From positions 1 through 64,000 of the forward strand of contig JADFYW010000003.1 in NCBI GenBank assembly GCA_015232855.1: a stretch of 64,000 nucleotides of DNA, read 5' to 3'. The stretch is from Fibrobacteria bacterium. Its GTDB lineage: Bacteria > Fibrobacterota > Fibrobacteria > UBA11236 > JADFYW01. Below, piece after piece: positions 1 through 10,900 of the stretch; within the stretch, counting starts at the first letter, position 1; the number at the start of each line of letters is the position of its first letter. A program made the position numbers and the translations under genes. The notes beneath the pieces were generated by a model, which was given only the letters and a program-made list of their open reading frames with translations, was not told the origin of the DNA and did no database searches.

Positions 1-2
1 AT

Positions 3-1430
3 GTTTTTGCTAAAAATGACAAACTCATTAATCAATGGGTTTTTGTAGTAAATTCCAATCTGATAGAGAAATATTTTGACTATTGTAGAAACTCTCCTTT
101 TACCAATGAAATTATTAATAGCACGATTGTTTTATCTGGCGACGTGGTAACAGCGGTTCAGAAAATCACCTTATTAGACAAAGGTGTTTTTCTGGTTGTG
201 GATCCCGATACGCCGCAATTAGCGGTCAGAGAAAAAATAAATTGGCTCATTGCCCAGAAATATCGTTCAATTACTCATAGTATGCTGGTGACCCGGTTGA
301 ATTCAGAATTCAAAAATCACCAGCAACATGTGAAAAGTCAAAGTAATCTTTTACAAATGGCTGTACATGATTTACGCTCTCCACTTTCAGCCATGATTTG
401 CTATTCTGAGCTATTGATGGATGGCTTCCTTAATGATATTAAAGAAAAGGGCATTAATCCCATTAATATCATCCATCAAAACTGTCAATTCCTCATTGAT
501 ATGGTTAATGACCTTCTGGATTTGGCCCAGTTGGAAGCAGGAAAAAAGAAGCTTAAATTATTACGAACGAACTTGGTTACGATCATTAAAAAAGTGATCC
601 GTTCTCTCGATGGCCTTACCAGAGCGAAACATATTGTAATAATAACAGATTTTGAAAATATTCCGGATTTTTTTGCTGACACCCAAAAAATGGAACGAGT
701 AGTCATTAATCTTCTTGGGAATGCGATTAAGTTTACAAAATCGAATGGAACCATCCACATTAAATGTTCCAAAAAGGGGAATTTCATTTCCCTGGCTATT
801 CAAGATACCGGCCCGGGCATATCTAAAAAAGATATCAATAAAATTTTTGAAAAATTCAATATGGGTAATGGGAGTAAAATTTCAGGTAAAGGACATGGGC
901 TTGGTCTCGCTATAACGCGCTCGTTTGTTGAATTACATGGTGGTAGTATTTTTGTTGAATCAGAAAGGCACAAGGGGTCCACCTTTGTGGTGCATTTACC
1001 CATTGAAAAACGATTAGAATCTCATAATGTTTATGCTGAAAAACGAAATTTAATTTTTGATATTGCACAAGATATTAAAGGTTTAGAGTCCCTTAATAAG
1101 CTTGCTAATGCTCCTGTAAGTTATTTTACTTCAGACAGGGATTTAATGAGGGAACTGCCAGATGTAGGAGTATCTTGTTTTATTATTAATGAATCATTTG
1201 AGTTTGGTTCCTTAAGCAGACGTTTTTTCTCTATTATTTTACAGGGTCGTATGAGCCATATACCCTGTGTTGTGCTCATCCCATCGCAGCTTACTTCGGA
1301 AGAAAGTGAAATGTTTAAATATTTAAATATTTTTTTTCTTAAAAAGCCGATAACTATATTAAAACTTAAATCTGAAATAACCAAAATGCTTGAAAAAGAG
1401 AGGCGAAAAGAACTCGCTATACAGTTGTAA
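3..1430 (+). CDS. Sensor histidine kinase (HisKA + HATPase_c) with degenerate receiver-like C-terminus; 5' truncated by window
   Basis: Frame is open from nt 3 into the listed ORF (no stop before GTG 144). H-box 'LLQMAVHDLRSPLSAM', N-box 'ERVVINLLGNAIKFTK', G-boxes 'DTGPGIS', 'GKGHGLGLAIT'. Confidence 0.9.
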   Translation, partial: VFAKNDKLINQWVFVVNSNLIEKYFDYCRNSPFTNEIINSTIVLSGDVVTAVQKITLLDKGVFLVVDPDTPQLAVREKINWLIAQKYRSITHSMLVTRLNSEFKNHQQHVKSQSNLLQMAVHDLRSPLSAMICYSELLMDGFLNDIKEKGINPINIIHQNCQFLIDMVNDLLDLAQLEAGKKKLKLLRTNLVTIIKKVIRSLDGLTRAKHIVIITDFENIPDFFADTQKMERVVINLLGNAIKFTKSNGTIHIKCSKKGNFISLAIQDTGPGISKKDINKIFEKFNMGNGSKISGKGHGLGLAITRSFVELHGGSIFVESERHKGSTFVVHLPIEKRLESHNVYAEKRNLIFDIAQDIKGLESLNKLANAPVSYFTSDRDLMRELPDVGVSCFIINESFEFGSLSRRFFSIILQGRMSHIPCVVLIPSQLTSEESEMFKYLNIFFLKKPITILKLKSEITKMLEKERRKELAIQL

Positions 1431-2749
1431 TGATAAAATTTAATAGAAATTCATTATCCTATAAAACCACACTTATCTATATCGTGATGGGTGTAATAAT
1501 AATCTCGATTTTTAACTTCATTATTTGGGAAAATCAGTCTGATCTCATCATTGAAAATCAGAAATTAGTAGTGGAATCGATATCTCAAAAGCTACAGAAA
1601 CTGGTACGCAGCCATTCCCAGGAACTAAGTTATGATAAAGACATTAATGTATATGAAAAAATGGCAAAAGAAGCTGTTAATAAGGGAATCATACAAACTG
1701 TTGTCTATTCTGAAGGTGGAACCGTTATCTATAAACAACAGGGCGAAACCCTAAAACAAGACTATAGTGACATTGAATTGGTTCTCATAAACAGATGTAT
1801 TGTCAGATACGAAATCGAGAATAAGCAATTTTTACACCGAACAGATGTTTCCCGCAGTGTATTGGTACTTTATATTCCTTCTCCGTTGCCAGGGAGTTCT
1901 GAACTGGTAGTTACTAAGTTTACCTTACCCCTATTTGAATTGGCAAAAAAACGTGATGAAGTTCTTCTTATTTGTTTTATAGTAGCACTTGTGGTTGCAG
2001 CGCTCCAGTTGCTAATGGCATTGTTCCTGAGCAGAATAATTATTTCGCCTATTACTAAACTGGTGCAAATGACGAAAAAGGTTTCTCAAGGTGATTTGAC
2101 ACAGCATATCACTTTGAAACAAGAGGATGAGATCGGTATATTGGCAAATGCTTACAATGATATGGTGGTGAATCTTGACAAAATGCAAAAAGAGGCAAAG
2201 GGTGCCAACCCCCTGTCTGGTTTACCAGGAAATCTTGCTATTATGCGGAATATTGATGATCGGTTAAAAGTAAAGGCCGAAACAGCGATCATATACGGGG
2301 ATTTGGATAATTTTAAAGCCTATAATGATACCTATGGACTGAATAAAGGGGATGAAGCCATTTTACATTGCCGGGATGTTTTTTTGACGGGGGCCAAAGA
2401 AGACGGTGATCCATCCACTTTTGTTGGGCATGAAGGTGGAGATGATTTTGTAATTGTCACGTCGTTTGCTACCTGGGAAAATTTATGTAAAAAAATTATT
2501 GCGGAATTTGATAAGGGAGTACCCCGCTTTTACAGCGAGGAGCATGTCAGACAAGGGTTTATTGATGCCAAGGACCGACAGGGGAACGCTGTTCGTTATC
2601 CACTCATGAGTCTCTCTCTTGCAGTTGTGAGTAATCATTTCAGATCAGCAGAAGATCATCGTATCTTAATAGCGTGGGCTGGTGAAATGAAAAAAGTGGT
2701 TAAAAAAATGCCGGGGAGTGCATACGCTATTGATAAAAGGCGGTGTTAA
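1430..2749 (+). CDS. Membrane HAMP-GGDEF-like protein (GGDDF variant)
   Basis: Two TM segments, HAMP 'SRIIISPITKLVQMTKKVSQGDLTQHI', 'NPLSGLPGN...YGDLDNFKAYND...GHEGGDDFVIV'. Start overlaps preceding stop. Confidence 0.85.
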   Translation: MIKFNRNSLSYKTTLIYIVMGVIIISIFNFIIWENQSDLIIENQKLVVESISQKLQKLVRSHSQELSYDKDINVYEKMAKEAVNKGIIQTVVYSEGGTVIYKQQGETLKQDYSDIELVLINRCIVRYEIENKQFLHRTDVSRSVLVLYIPSPLPGSSELVVTKFTLPLFELAKKRDEVLLICFIVALVVAALQLLMALFLSRIIISPITKLVQMTKKVSQGDLTQHITLKQEDEIGILANAYNDMVVNLDKMQKEAKGANPLSGLPGNLAIMRNIDDRLKVKAETAIIYGDLDNFKAYNDTYGLNKGDEAILHCRDVFLTGAKEDGDPSTFVGHEGGDDFVIVTSFATWENLCKKIIAEFDKGVPRFYSEEHVRQGFIDAKDRQGNAVRYPLMSLSLAVVSNHFRSAEDHRILIAWAGEMKKVVKKMPGSAYAIDKRRC

Positions 2750-2750
2750 T

Positions 2751-4496
2751 ATGCCTAAACGTTTGCATACATTTCTTGGAGAGTTCTTTTATACATTGAA
2801 TCCCATCCTTTTAGTGGTTGTTTTTGTGCTTTTCAGTGCTTATATCAATAATGTGATTATTAAATTCAGGCTTGCGGAATTTGACAATGCACTTACCACC
2901 ATTTCCAACAAAGAAAATACTGGCCATACTATCGATATGTTATCCCGGTTTAAACTTATTAGAGAACGTATTGAAAAACCTGAGGAAACAAGCGAGAAAT
3001 TAAAAAAAGAAATTAAGTTTCGCTCTTTGTCACAAAACAAACTTTTTGACCAGCAGCCCGTACAGTTTACTCGTTCTGATAAAGTGGCAATCAAAGTGAT
3101 TTCAGGAATCAGATCTCTTTTAGGCAAAGAAAAGATAAATATTAATCAGAAACACAATGATACTGAAGAACTGGAAGAAGCATATTTTTATGAAAAGAAC
3201 CGTCGTTATGACAATGCAAAAAATATTTATGAAAAAATATTGATGAAAAAGGACTTGCCCACTAATTTGCGGTCTACTCTTTTACTTCACCTCGGTTTTT
3301 GTAAGGCAACTTTGGGTCAGTATGCACCGGCCCAGAAAAACCTGACGGATATAAAACAGGTAAAGGAATTCCAGGGCAGTTATAACTGGAAGGTCGCTCA
3401 CAAATTATCTAATGAGATTGCTGAACTTGAAAAAGAATTTATTAAACTCCAGCTTAAGCCTGAAAAAACAAAATCTGCTCAGGGTAAACAGATGTATCTT
3501 CTTGGCAACTACAAACAAGCAATAAGCATATTATCAAGTGAAATAAATACGGCCCCCATTTCAGTAACAAAAAAAGCGGAGAGTTATTATCTGTTGGGAA
3601 GAGCAAATGAAGATTTGGGTGAAGAATCTGAGGCGGTCGCCCAGTATAAAAAAATAATCCAGGCCGCTCCCAAGTCTGAGTGGGCTAAAAAAGCCAATAG
3701 AAGATTATACGTTCTGGGCAAATTTTATACAAAGAATGAGGAACTCAGTAAAATTGCTGCTGAGAATAGTAAATATTATGGCGATACCTCTCTGATCAAA
3801 GATTTGGAAGTGTATGAAAAAATTGTAGCCAAGTCTAAAAAGATGGCTAGTGATACCAGTAAATCACCATTAGCTTCTTACGTAAAGAAAAACATCGATA
3901 CCCTTACATCTACGGATACGAGTAAATCAGATTCTTTGAGTACTCCTGAGTCCTTTTCCGCTTTGTCGGTTACTTCTGATTCATTGTCTCAGAAAAAACG
4001 GGTTGAACATGCTAAAAAGACCGATCCTAAAGTGAAAAAAATTATGAATATGCTCGAAGAGCTTCGTATACCTCAATCAACAGATAACGATGAGCCAGAA
4101 GAAGAGCAGTTATTATCTGTAGTGGGAGAAAGAACGAACGAAGAACTACAAAAAAAAGAAAGTATTATCTCGGATCCCATTAGGACAAAAGATGTGTTTT
4201 CAGTAATAAATGCCAGGAGTGGCGAACTCAAATACTGTTTTAAAAAGTGGAAAAGAAAAGGTGTAATTGTAGGTGGTAGGCTTACTCTAAAAATTAACAT
4301 TTCTGCTGCGGGAAATATTGTCTCTGCTGAAATTATTAAAAAAGATAAAGGTGTTGAGCATGATGCCTTTGAAACCGAATTGTTAAATAAGATAAAAAAA
4401 TGGAAATTTAGACCTGTTGAAGCTAAAGACCCCGAAATTTCAATTACCTTTCCTGTCACTTTTTTATCAAGAGACATAAGGAACGTGAATAAATAA
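2751..4496 (+). CDS. N-terminally anchored TPR protein with TonB/AgmX-like C-terminal domain
   Basis: ATG at 2751 (listed ORF starts earlier at GTG 2718), preceded by aaaggcgg. TPR-like repeats; C-term 'GRLTLKINISAAGNIVSAEIIKKD...KKWKFRPVE...ITFPVTF' is TonB_C/AgmX-like. Confidence 0.75.
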   Translation: MPKRLHTFLGEFFYTLNPILLVVVFVLFSAYINNVIIKFRLAEFDNALTTISNKENTGHTIDMLSRFKLIRERIEKPEETSEKLKKEIKFRSLSQNKLFDQQPVQFTRSDKVAIKVISGIRSLLGKEKININQKHNDTEELEEAYFYEKNRRYDNAKNIYEKILMKKDLPTNLRSTLLLHLGFCKATLGQYAPAQKNLTDIKQVKEFQGSYNWKVAHKLSNEIAELEKEFIKLQLKPEKTKSAQGKQMYLLGNYKQAISILSSEINTAPISVTKKAESYYLLGRANEDLGEESEAVAQYKKIIQAAPKSEWAKKANRRLYVLGKFYTKNEELSKIAAENSKYYGDTSLIKDLEVYEKIVAKSKKMASDTSKSPLASYVKKNIDTLTSTDTSKSDSLSTPESFSALSVTSDSLSQKKRVEHAKKTDPKVKKIMNMLEELRIPQSTDNDEPEEEQLLSVVGERTNEELQKKESIISDPIRTKDVFSVINARSGELKYCFKKWKRKGVIVGGRLTLKINISAAGNIVSAEIIKKDKGVEHDAFETELLNKIKKWKFRPVEAKDPEISITFPVTFLSRDIRNVNK

Positions 4497-4744
4497 TTCT
4501 TCCCAGGGTGGATGGGATTTTCAAGTAATGAAATTGAAAAAAATTAATAAATTCTTACAAATCATCCAGATAGGTGTGTTAATTTGGATGAGTTGGCTAC
4601 TGTGGAAGGGTGTGGGATTTTTATTCCAGACATTCTGATTCTTTATACAATTATTTTTTTTCTTTTAGTGTACAAAAAAAGCTTGACAATAGCTGTTCTC
4701 AGAATATATTTGGCAATATCTGCACATTTAAAAGGACTGATATA

Positions 4745-4957
4745 GTGATAAATAGTGAAGAATGGCAAACAGGAAGACGTCCCAAAAGCGACGACTTTGA
4801 TGATTTGGACCCTAATCACGATGGTTTTGAGGGTGAAGGTTCGTTTGACTCATACGAAGAAGAAGAAGAAAATGAGGAGATAAACCTCGATAATCCGGAT
4901 TTCCAAAAAGGGGAAATGTGGAATGATTATGCAGATGACCTTGATTTTGAGGAATAA
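4745..4957 (+). CDS. Small highly acidic protein of unknown function
   Basis: GTG at 4745 with upstream AAAGGA; Asp/Glu-rich 70 aa. The listed ORF start at 4610 is probably too early. Confidence 0.5.
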   Translation: MINSEEWQTGRRPKSDDFDDLDPNHDGFEGEGSFDSYEEEEENEEINLDNPDFQKGEMWNDYADDLDFEE

Positions 4958-4978
4958 TCTATAAAGGTCACTACTCTT

Positions 4979-6955
4979 TTGCGCTTCACATTTTTACCAG
5001 GCTCTCTATTTTGCCTGATTATATCTTTTGTTTTAATTCAGTGCGCTGGCTCTGATTCGCAGCCTAAGATAGGTAACACTGCTATACCTATTTCCGATTT
5101 GGAAAATAACAAAATTTTTTTATCAGAAATTGATGAATTTGTTGAAGTGGGAAAAAGCTTTCTTCAGGATTCTTTATGGTTTGAAGCTCAAATAAGTTTT
5201 GACAGTGCGCTTTCGTATCTTACCCAAGTTGAGGCTCTGGACTCTCTTGATTCTCTTTCATATGTGATGCTCCAAAAATATCGGGAAGAGATTTATAGTA
5301 TGTTAATCCGGGCTATTTCGCATTCTTCGCACTTACAGATTGCGTATACATGGACCCAGCTGTGGGATCAGGAAATCGAAAAGGTTAGTGATTCCAAAAT
5401 AGATTCCATCAAGGAACTTTCAACTGGTTTTCAGATACAAACATTTGGTTTACCCATTACGCCTCCACTTAATTCACGCATACTTTCCGCTATGGCAGTG
5501 TTAACCGGCCCGGGTCGCCCATACTTTCAGAAATGGCTAAACCGAAAAGGTAAATATCAGCCCATCATTGAAAAAAAACTTCGCGCTAATGGATTGCCAA
5601 AGGAACTTATTTATTTGGCAATGGTGGAGAGTGGTTTTAGTCCCTGGGCCTGGTCTCAAGCTCAGGCTTGTGGTATCTGGCAGTTTATCAGTGAAACGGG
5701 AAAGAGGTATGGATTGGAGATAAACTGGTGGATTGATGAACGCCGTGATCCTGAGAAGGCAACAGACGCTGCAATACAATATCTAAAAAAATTATTTCAA
5801 TATTTTGGAAATTGGAATATGGCTATGGCTGGATATAACTGTGGTGAAGGGCGTATTTGGAGACAACTCAAAAAAGATAGTACACTCTCTTTCTGGGATA
5901 TGGAATTACCAAAAGAAACTATGAAATATGTTCCAAAAATTCTGGCGGCCATGATTATTGGTGAAAATCCAAAACAGTTTGGATTTACTATTGTGCCGGA
6001 AGAGCCTGTTCCTTATGATACGATAACGGTCCAACATTGTCTTTCTCTTTCAACGATTGCCAAAATGTTAAAAGTTGATGACATGGATGTTAAACACTTG
6101 AATCCGGAATTAAGGCGCTGGTGTACTCCTCCTGAAACCAAATCATATGTATTGAAGATTCCTCTGCATACCCGGGGATTATTTGTAAAAAAATATGCAG
6201 TGATGGATAAAAACAATTTAATCAGCTGGCACAGGCATAAAGTCTCTTCTGGAGAAACACTCGGTCATTTGGCTGAACGTTATGGTGTTCCAGTGCGGGC
6301 CATCAAACATACCAATAATCTTCGAGGAAATCTTATTCGAATTGGTCAGTCTTTAATAATTCCCATACCCTCATCAAAAAACACCTCATTTTCAAATATC
6401 ACAAATCCTCAACCTGTCAATCGTCCAAGACGTACTTCCCCCTCGACGCCTCTGAACTATACCGTAAAAAGTGGAGACAACCTATTTGATATTGCCCGAA
6501 AATATGGTACGTCAGTCACTGGTATTATGCAATTAAATGGGCTGAGTTATAAATCTATTATCCGTCCTGGTCAGAAGCTCAAGCTTCTTCCCTCAAAAAA
6601 ATCCGGCACCGTAACTGCAACTTCAGCAGCTGATGAATCTGCAGACAATTTTCGTTCCTACAAGGTGCGAAAAGGAGATAACCTGATAGGTATCAGTAAT
6701 AAACTTGGTGTTACAGTGACCCAATTGAAAAAGTGGAACAGGTTAAAGGGAAGTAGGATAAAGGCCGGACAAATATTACGGTATAAAGTTTCTGGTTCTT
6801 CTTTATCCTCACGAGTGGTTTATTACATTGTTAAAAAAAATGATAACTTATGGGATATTTCCAGGAAGTTTAAAACAAGTGTAGAGAGTATTAAACAATT
6901 AAATAATCATCTTCCAAAGCTATTGAAACCCGGTATGAAAATCAGGGTAAAATAA
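4979..6955 (+). CDS. mltD: Membrane-bound lytic murein transglycosylase D-like, SLT domain plus four LysM repeats
   Basis: 'ELIYLAMVESGFSPWAWSQAQACGIWQFI', 'MAGYNCGEGRI'; four LysM modules. Lipoprotein-like N-terminus 'LIQCAGSD'. Confidence 0.9.
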   Translation: MRFTFLPGSLFCLIISFVLIQCAGSDSQPKIGNTAIPISDLENNKIFLSEIDEFVEVGKSFLQDSLWFEAQISFDSALSYLTQVEALDSLDSLSYVMLQKYREEIYSMLIRAISHSSHLQIAYTWTQLWDQEIEKVSDSKIDSIKELSTGFQIQTFGLPITPPLNSRILSAMAVLTGPGRPYFQKWLNRKGKYQPIIEKKLRANGLPKELIYLAMVESGFSPWAWSQAQACGIWQFISETGKRYGLEINWWIDERRDPEKATDAAIQYLKKLFQYFGNWNMAMAGYNCGEGRIWRQLKKDSTLSFWDMELPKETMKYVPKILAAMIIGENPKQFGFTIVPEEPVPYDTITVQHCLSLSTIAKMLKVDDMDVKHLNPELRRWCTPPETKSYVLKIPLHTRGLFVKKYAVMDKNNLISWHRHKVSSGETLGHLAERYGVPVRAIKHTNNLRGNLIRIGQSLIIPIPSSKNTSFSNITNPQPVNRPRRTSPSTPLNYTVKSGDNLFDIARKYGTSVTGIMQLNGLSYKSIIRPGQKLKLLPSKKSGTVTATSAADESADNFRSYKVRKGDNLIGISNKLGVTVTQLKKWNRLKGSRIKAGQILRYKVSGSSLSSRVVYYIVKKNDNLWDISRKFKTSVESIKQLNNHLPKLLKPGMKIRVK

Positions 6956-6991
6956 TTGTCTAACAACCTTCTCTAAATAAAAGGAGCTGCG

Positions 6992-7912
6992 ATGAGTCGT
7001 TTTTTAAAGTGGGTAACGATTCTGGGAATAATATCCTTTATTTGCATTGTTATTTGTTTTAGTTCCTTTTTTCATATGGTATCAGGTTTGACAGGTGAGA
7101 ATTTTGCCTTTCAATATGCTGAAAAACGAAAACATTTGGTGGTTTTAAAAATTGAGGGTCCAATTTTGGAAGCTGATGTTTTTTTAAAGCATCTGGGGTA
7201 TATAAAAGAGAATACCAGTTGTCAGGGAGTGCTGGTACGACTGAATTCCCCAGGAGGAGCAGTGGGGGCCTCCCAGGAAATCTTTCAGGCGTTACGAGAC
7301 CTTCGTTCAGAATCATTTAATGTGGTAGTGAGTATGGGTAATACAGCGGCTTCCGGGGCTTATTATATCGCTCTGGGAGGGGATAGGATATTTGCCAGCA
7401 GGGGTACTATTACCGGAAGTATAGGGGTGATAGCCAGGTTTCCGGAGGCGGTACAGCTCTTTAAAAAGCTGGGGGTTTCCATGAATGTGGTATCTAGCGG
7501 AAAATTGAAAGATGCAGGAAGTATGTTTAAAAAGGCTACCCGGGAAGAGAAGGCATATCTTCAGGCAGTGGTTGATGATACCTATAGCCAGTTTATGGAG
7601 GATATTTTAGCCAACCGGGCTCTATCCCGGGAAGATTTAGAACCATTGGCTGATGGACGAGTATTAACCGGACGGCAGGCACAAAGTGCCGGACTGATCG
7701 ATACTCTGGGGGGCTTGCGAGAAGCAAAGCTCTATTTAGCTGAATTGGCGGGTATTGAAGGTACTCCTCTTTTTGTTGAGGCACAGGGGCAGAAAACCTG
7801 GATAGATCGTCTGTCCAGTAAAACAGATGTTGGTCATGAAGCTCTTTTAAGTCATATTAATAAAATAACCAGTGCAGGCTTATTTTATCTATGGCCATTA
7901 GGTGTCTTTTAA
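6992..7912 (+). CDS. sppA: Signal peptide peptidase SppA (S49 family)
   Basis: 'VRLNSPGGAVGASQEIFQAL', 'MGNTAASGAYYIALGGDRIFASRGTITGSIGV'. Confidence 0.93.
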   Translation: MSRFLKWVTILGIISFICIVICFSSFFHMVSGLTGENFAFQYAEKRKHLVVLKIEGPILEADVFLKHLGYIKENTSCQGVLVRLNSPGGAVGASQEIFQALRDLRSESFNVVVSMGNTAASGAYYIALGGDRIFASRGTITGSIGVIARFPEAVQLFKKLGVSMNVVSSGKLKDAGSMFKKATREEKAYLQAVVDDTYSQFMEDILANRALSREDLEPLADGRVLTGRQAQSAGLIDTLGGLREAKLYLAELAGIEGTPLFVEAQGQKTWIDRLSSKTDVGHEALLSHINKITSAGLFYLWPLGVF

Positions 7913-7970
7913 TTATTGAAAATGGTATGCTGAAGATAAGCATTTTTGTAAACTATTTTTAAAAGGGAAG

Positions 7971-10900
7971 GTGCCGATTTTCATGAAATGCCTAAAGAAT
8001 ATATCCAGCCAAATTAATTCCGGATTAATTCAGGTTGTATTTTATATTCTCCTTCCACTTAGTGTTTTTGCTGCATCAATAGAAAGTATTAAGGATGAGC
8101 GGGGACGTTTGTCTTTTACTCTACTGCAAGATGGATTTAGCCTGGTTGAATCTACAAATGGGTCGGTTCTGTTGTGTGAAGGATGCCTGGGGTCTCCACG
8201 CACCGGAGAACCGGATAGACCTTATTTTTCTTTTACGGTTATAAGTTCTCCTGACACAAATAGTGTACCACAAATAAAGATTACGATAACAGAAGCAGGG
8301 GCTTATCCAGTTAAAACTTCTCCTTCCCCTGTTCCCGAGTATCTATCTCCCTCTGAGCCTCGTTATGTACGGGATAATGAAAGCTATCAGCAAGCTGCAA
8401 AGATTAACCCTGTTGTGGGCAGCATACGTTGGATGCGTGGTGTCCCGGTGCGTACCATTATGGTGCCCCTTGCCAGTTGGGATGCTCTTGCAAAGCAATT
8501 TAAAGCTATACATATGATGACGGTGACCGTTAGTTTTTCCGGAGTACAGCCACAAGCTATCCCCGTTCCTCTTCCTGGGGTCTTTTTGAAAAGTCTCTTT
8601 AATCCTATAGGAGGAGGTTATCTGATAACCCGGGCTGCAGACGCACTGAGCAAAAAATCCGCCAGTGTGAGGAGTGTTGATTTGGAACCGTATTTACTTA
8701 AAATCCAGATTGGGGATACGGTGGTGGGAAGCCAGGATGAGGATGGTGTATACGAATTAGCTTATGATCTTATTAGAGAAGCTGGTATTGATAACGACTT
8801 CAAGCAAAGCATTTTGGCGGCACGGGTGGAACATATACGCTTGTTTACTGGGACCGGTGGGGTGCTACCAGATGCCGTGGAAGGTATGCCCACAGGGGGA
8901 ACCTTAAGGGAAATTCCAATGGAAGTCTTTGATAATAATAATAATGGAATATTTGATGAGGGTGATGTTATTCGTTTTTATGCTCATGGTACCAGTCAGT
9001 GGAAAGTATTACCTGGAAATGTCATTTCAGATACCGTTCCGGTTAATTACCGTTATGAGGTGAACCCCTATTCCTTTTATAACTATTATTTTTTGGAATT
9101 TTCTACGACATCGACAAATGGAAAACGGATTCCCACTCTTTCTTCTCCTTCTTCGGGTACGGCGCATTCTGAAAGCTGGTCATATGTAAGAGCAGAAAAA
9201 GAGACCGGAGTTGCAGCATGTGACCCTTCTGGTGCACTGGATGATGAGACGGGAAGGTACTGGCATTGGTTCCTGGCAGATCCTGATATTTGCGCAGCAT
9301 CAAAAAACCGGACTTTTTCCGGGGGACAGCTTCGATTACCCTCCGATGTCCTACCCGATTATACTTCAGGAAAGCCTTTGTATTTAGGTGTTTATTTAGC
9401 AGAGCCCAATACTCAGGATCTTTTTGATATTACATTTTCTAATGGAACGGCAGAGTTTCTTTCGGGATTTAGACCTGGGAATGGAGCCTTTTACCGGTAT
9501 GAAGGTAGTATAGATCCTGATGATTTTAGATTTGAGTCTTTATCCTGGAGAGCTAATAAAATTAATGTTGGTTTTGATGGTTATTCTGTTGTTTATTACC
9601 GGGCCCATAGAACAGTACAAAATCCAGTAACGATTTTCCCCGTTTCTTTTGGGGACAATTGTAAGTATGTCTTTTCAAAACTTGAGGACAACCGGGTTGC
9701 TCTAAAACTTGTTGACAATATAGCGGTTGGGAAATTGAAAATCTCTAACAATGCTTTTACTGATAACGCTGAACAGAGTGATAATGTGAAGTATTTTTTG
9801 TACCCAAGGGAGGATGTTCAGACTGTATTGGCTGAGCAGTTGTTCGTAGATACCCTTGTACCACCAGAAGGGGTATTGATGGATCTCAACTCTGGCGATA
9901 ATATTGCGCCTGAGTATATTATTATCTCGCCAGGGGCCTTGATACAGGAAGCGCTGGATTTAAAAATATTCAGGCAGCAAAAAGGCAGTAATGCCCTGCG
10001 AACTGCAGTAGTTAGGACAGAAGATATATATCGGCAATTCTCTAGTGGGAGACTGTCTCCCATTGCTATAAGGGATTTTATCAGATGGGCCTATAATGGC
10101 TGGAATACGTCTTCTTCTTCTGATACTGTGCTAAAATATGTCACTCTCTTTGGGGATGGATATTATGATTACCGGAACATAAAAATACCAACTTCAAAAG
10201 GACTTAATTACATACCCCCTTTTGAAAACGGGGCGCGCTGTACCGATGATTTCTTTGTCTATCTTGATGTGGATGATATTATACATTCTAGTGCTCAAAT
10301 AGATGTAAGTATTGGGCGGATTCCTGTGGGTTCTCAAATTGAGGCACAGGGGTATGTCGAAAAAATTAAAAAATTTGAAGATCCCTCTTTTGCCGGACCC
10401 TGGCGGAATACCTTTATATCAACAGCGGATGATAACCATCAGCGGGGTAAAATCGATGGGATACCGCATACCAATTATGCAGAAAATATTGTTAATAAGG
10501 TGCAACAGAAAATAATCGGTATGTATGTTGAAAAAGTATATTTGCTTGACTATGAATCTAATTTTTCTTATTCAAAACCTGAAGCTGCCCAGGATTTGCT
10601 TAATCTTTTAAACCAGGGGGCACTGGCCGTGAATTATTTCGGGCACGGGTCATATGATGTGTGGGCTGATGAAGGTTTGATGGTTTTACGTAAAACACTT
10701 CCCAAGCTTACCAATAATGGTAAAAATGGTTTGTATTCGGCCTTTTCCTGTACGGTAGGTCGTTTTGAAAAATACCATGAAGAAGGTATGAGTGAGACAC
10801 TGGTAAGTACTCCACAGGTTGGGGGAATTGCTGCTGTTTCAGCCAGTAGAGAAACCTATGCTGGTCCTAATAACAACCTCGCAACGAAGTTTTTTGAAAA

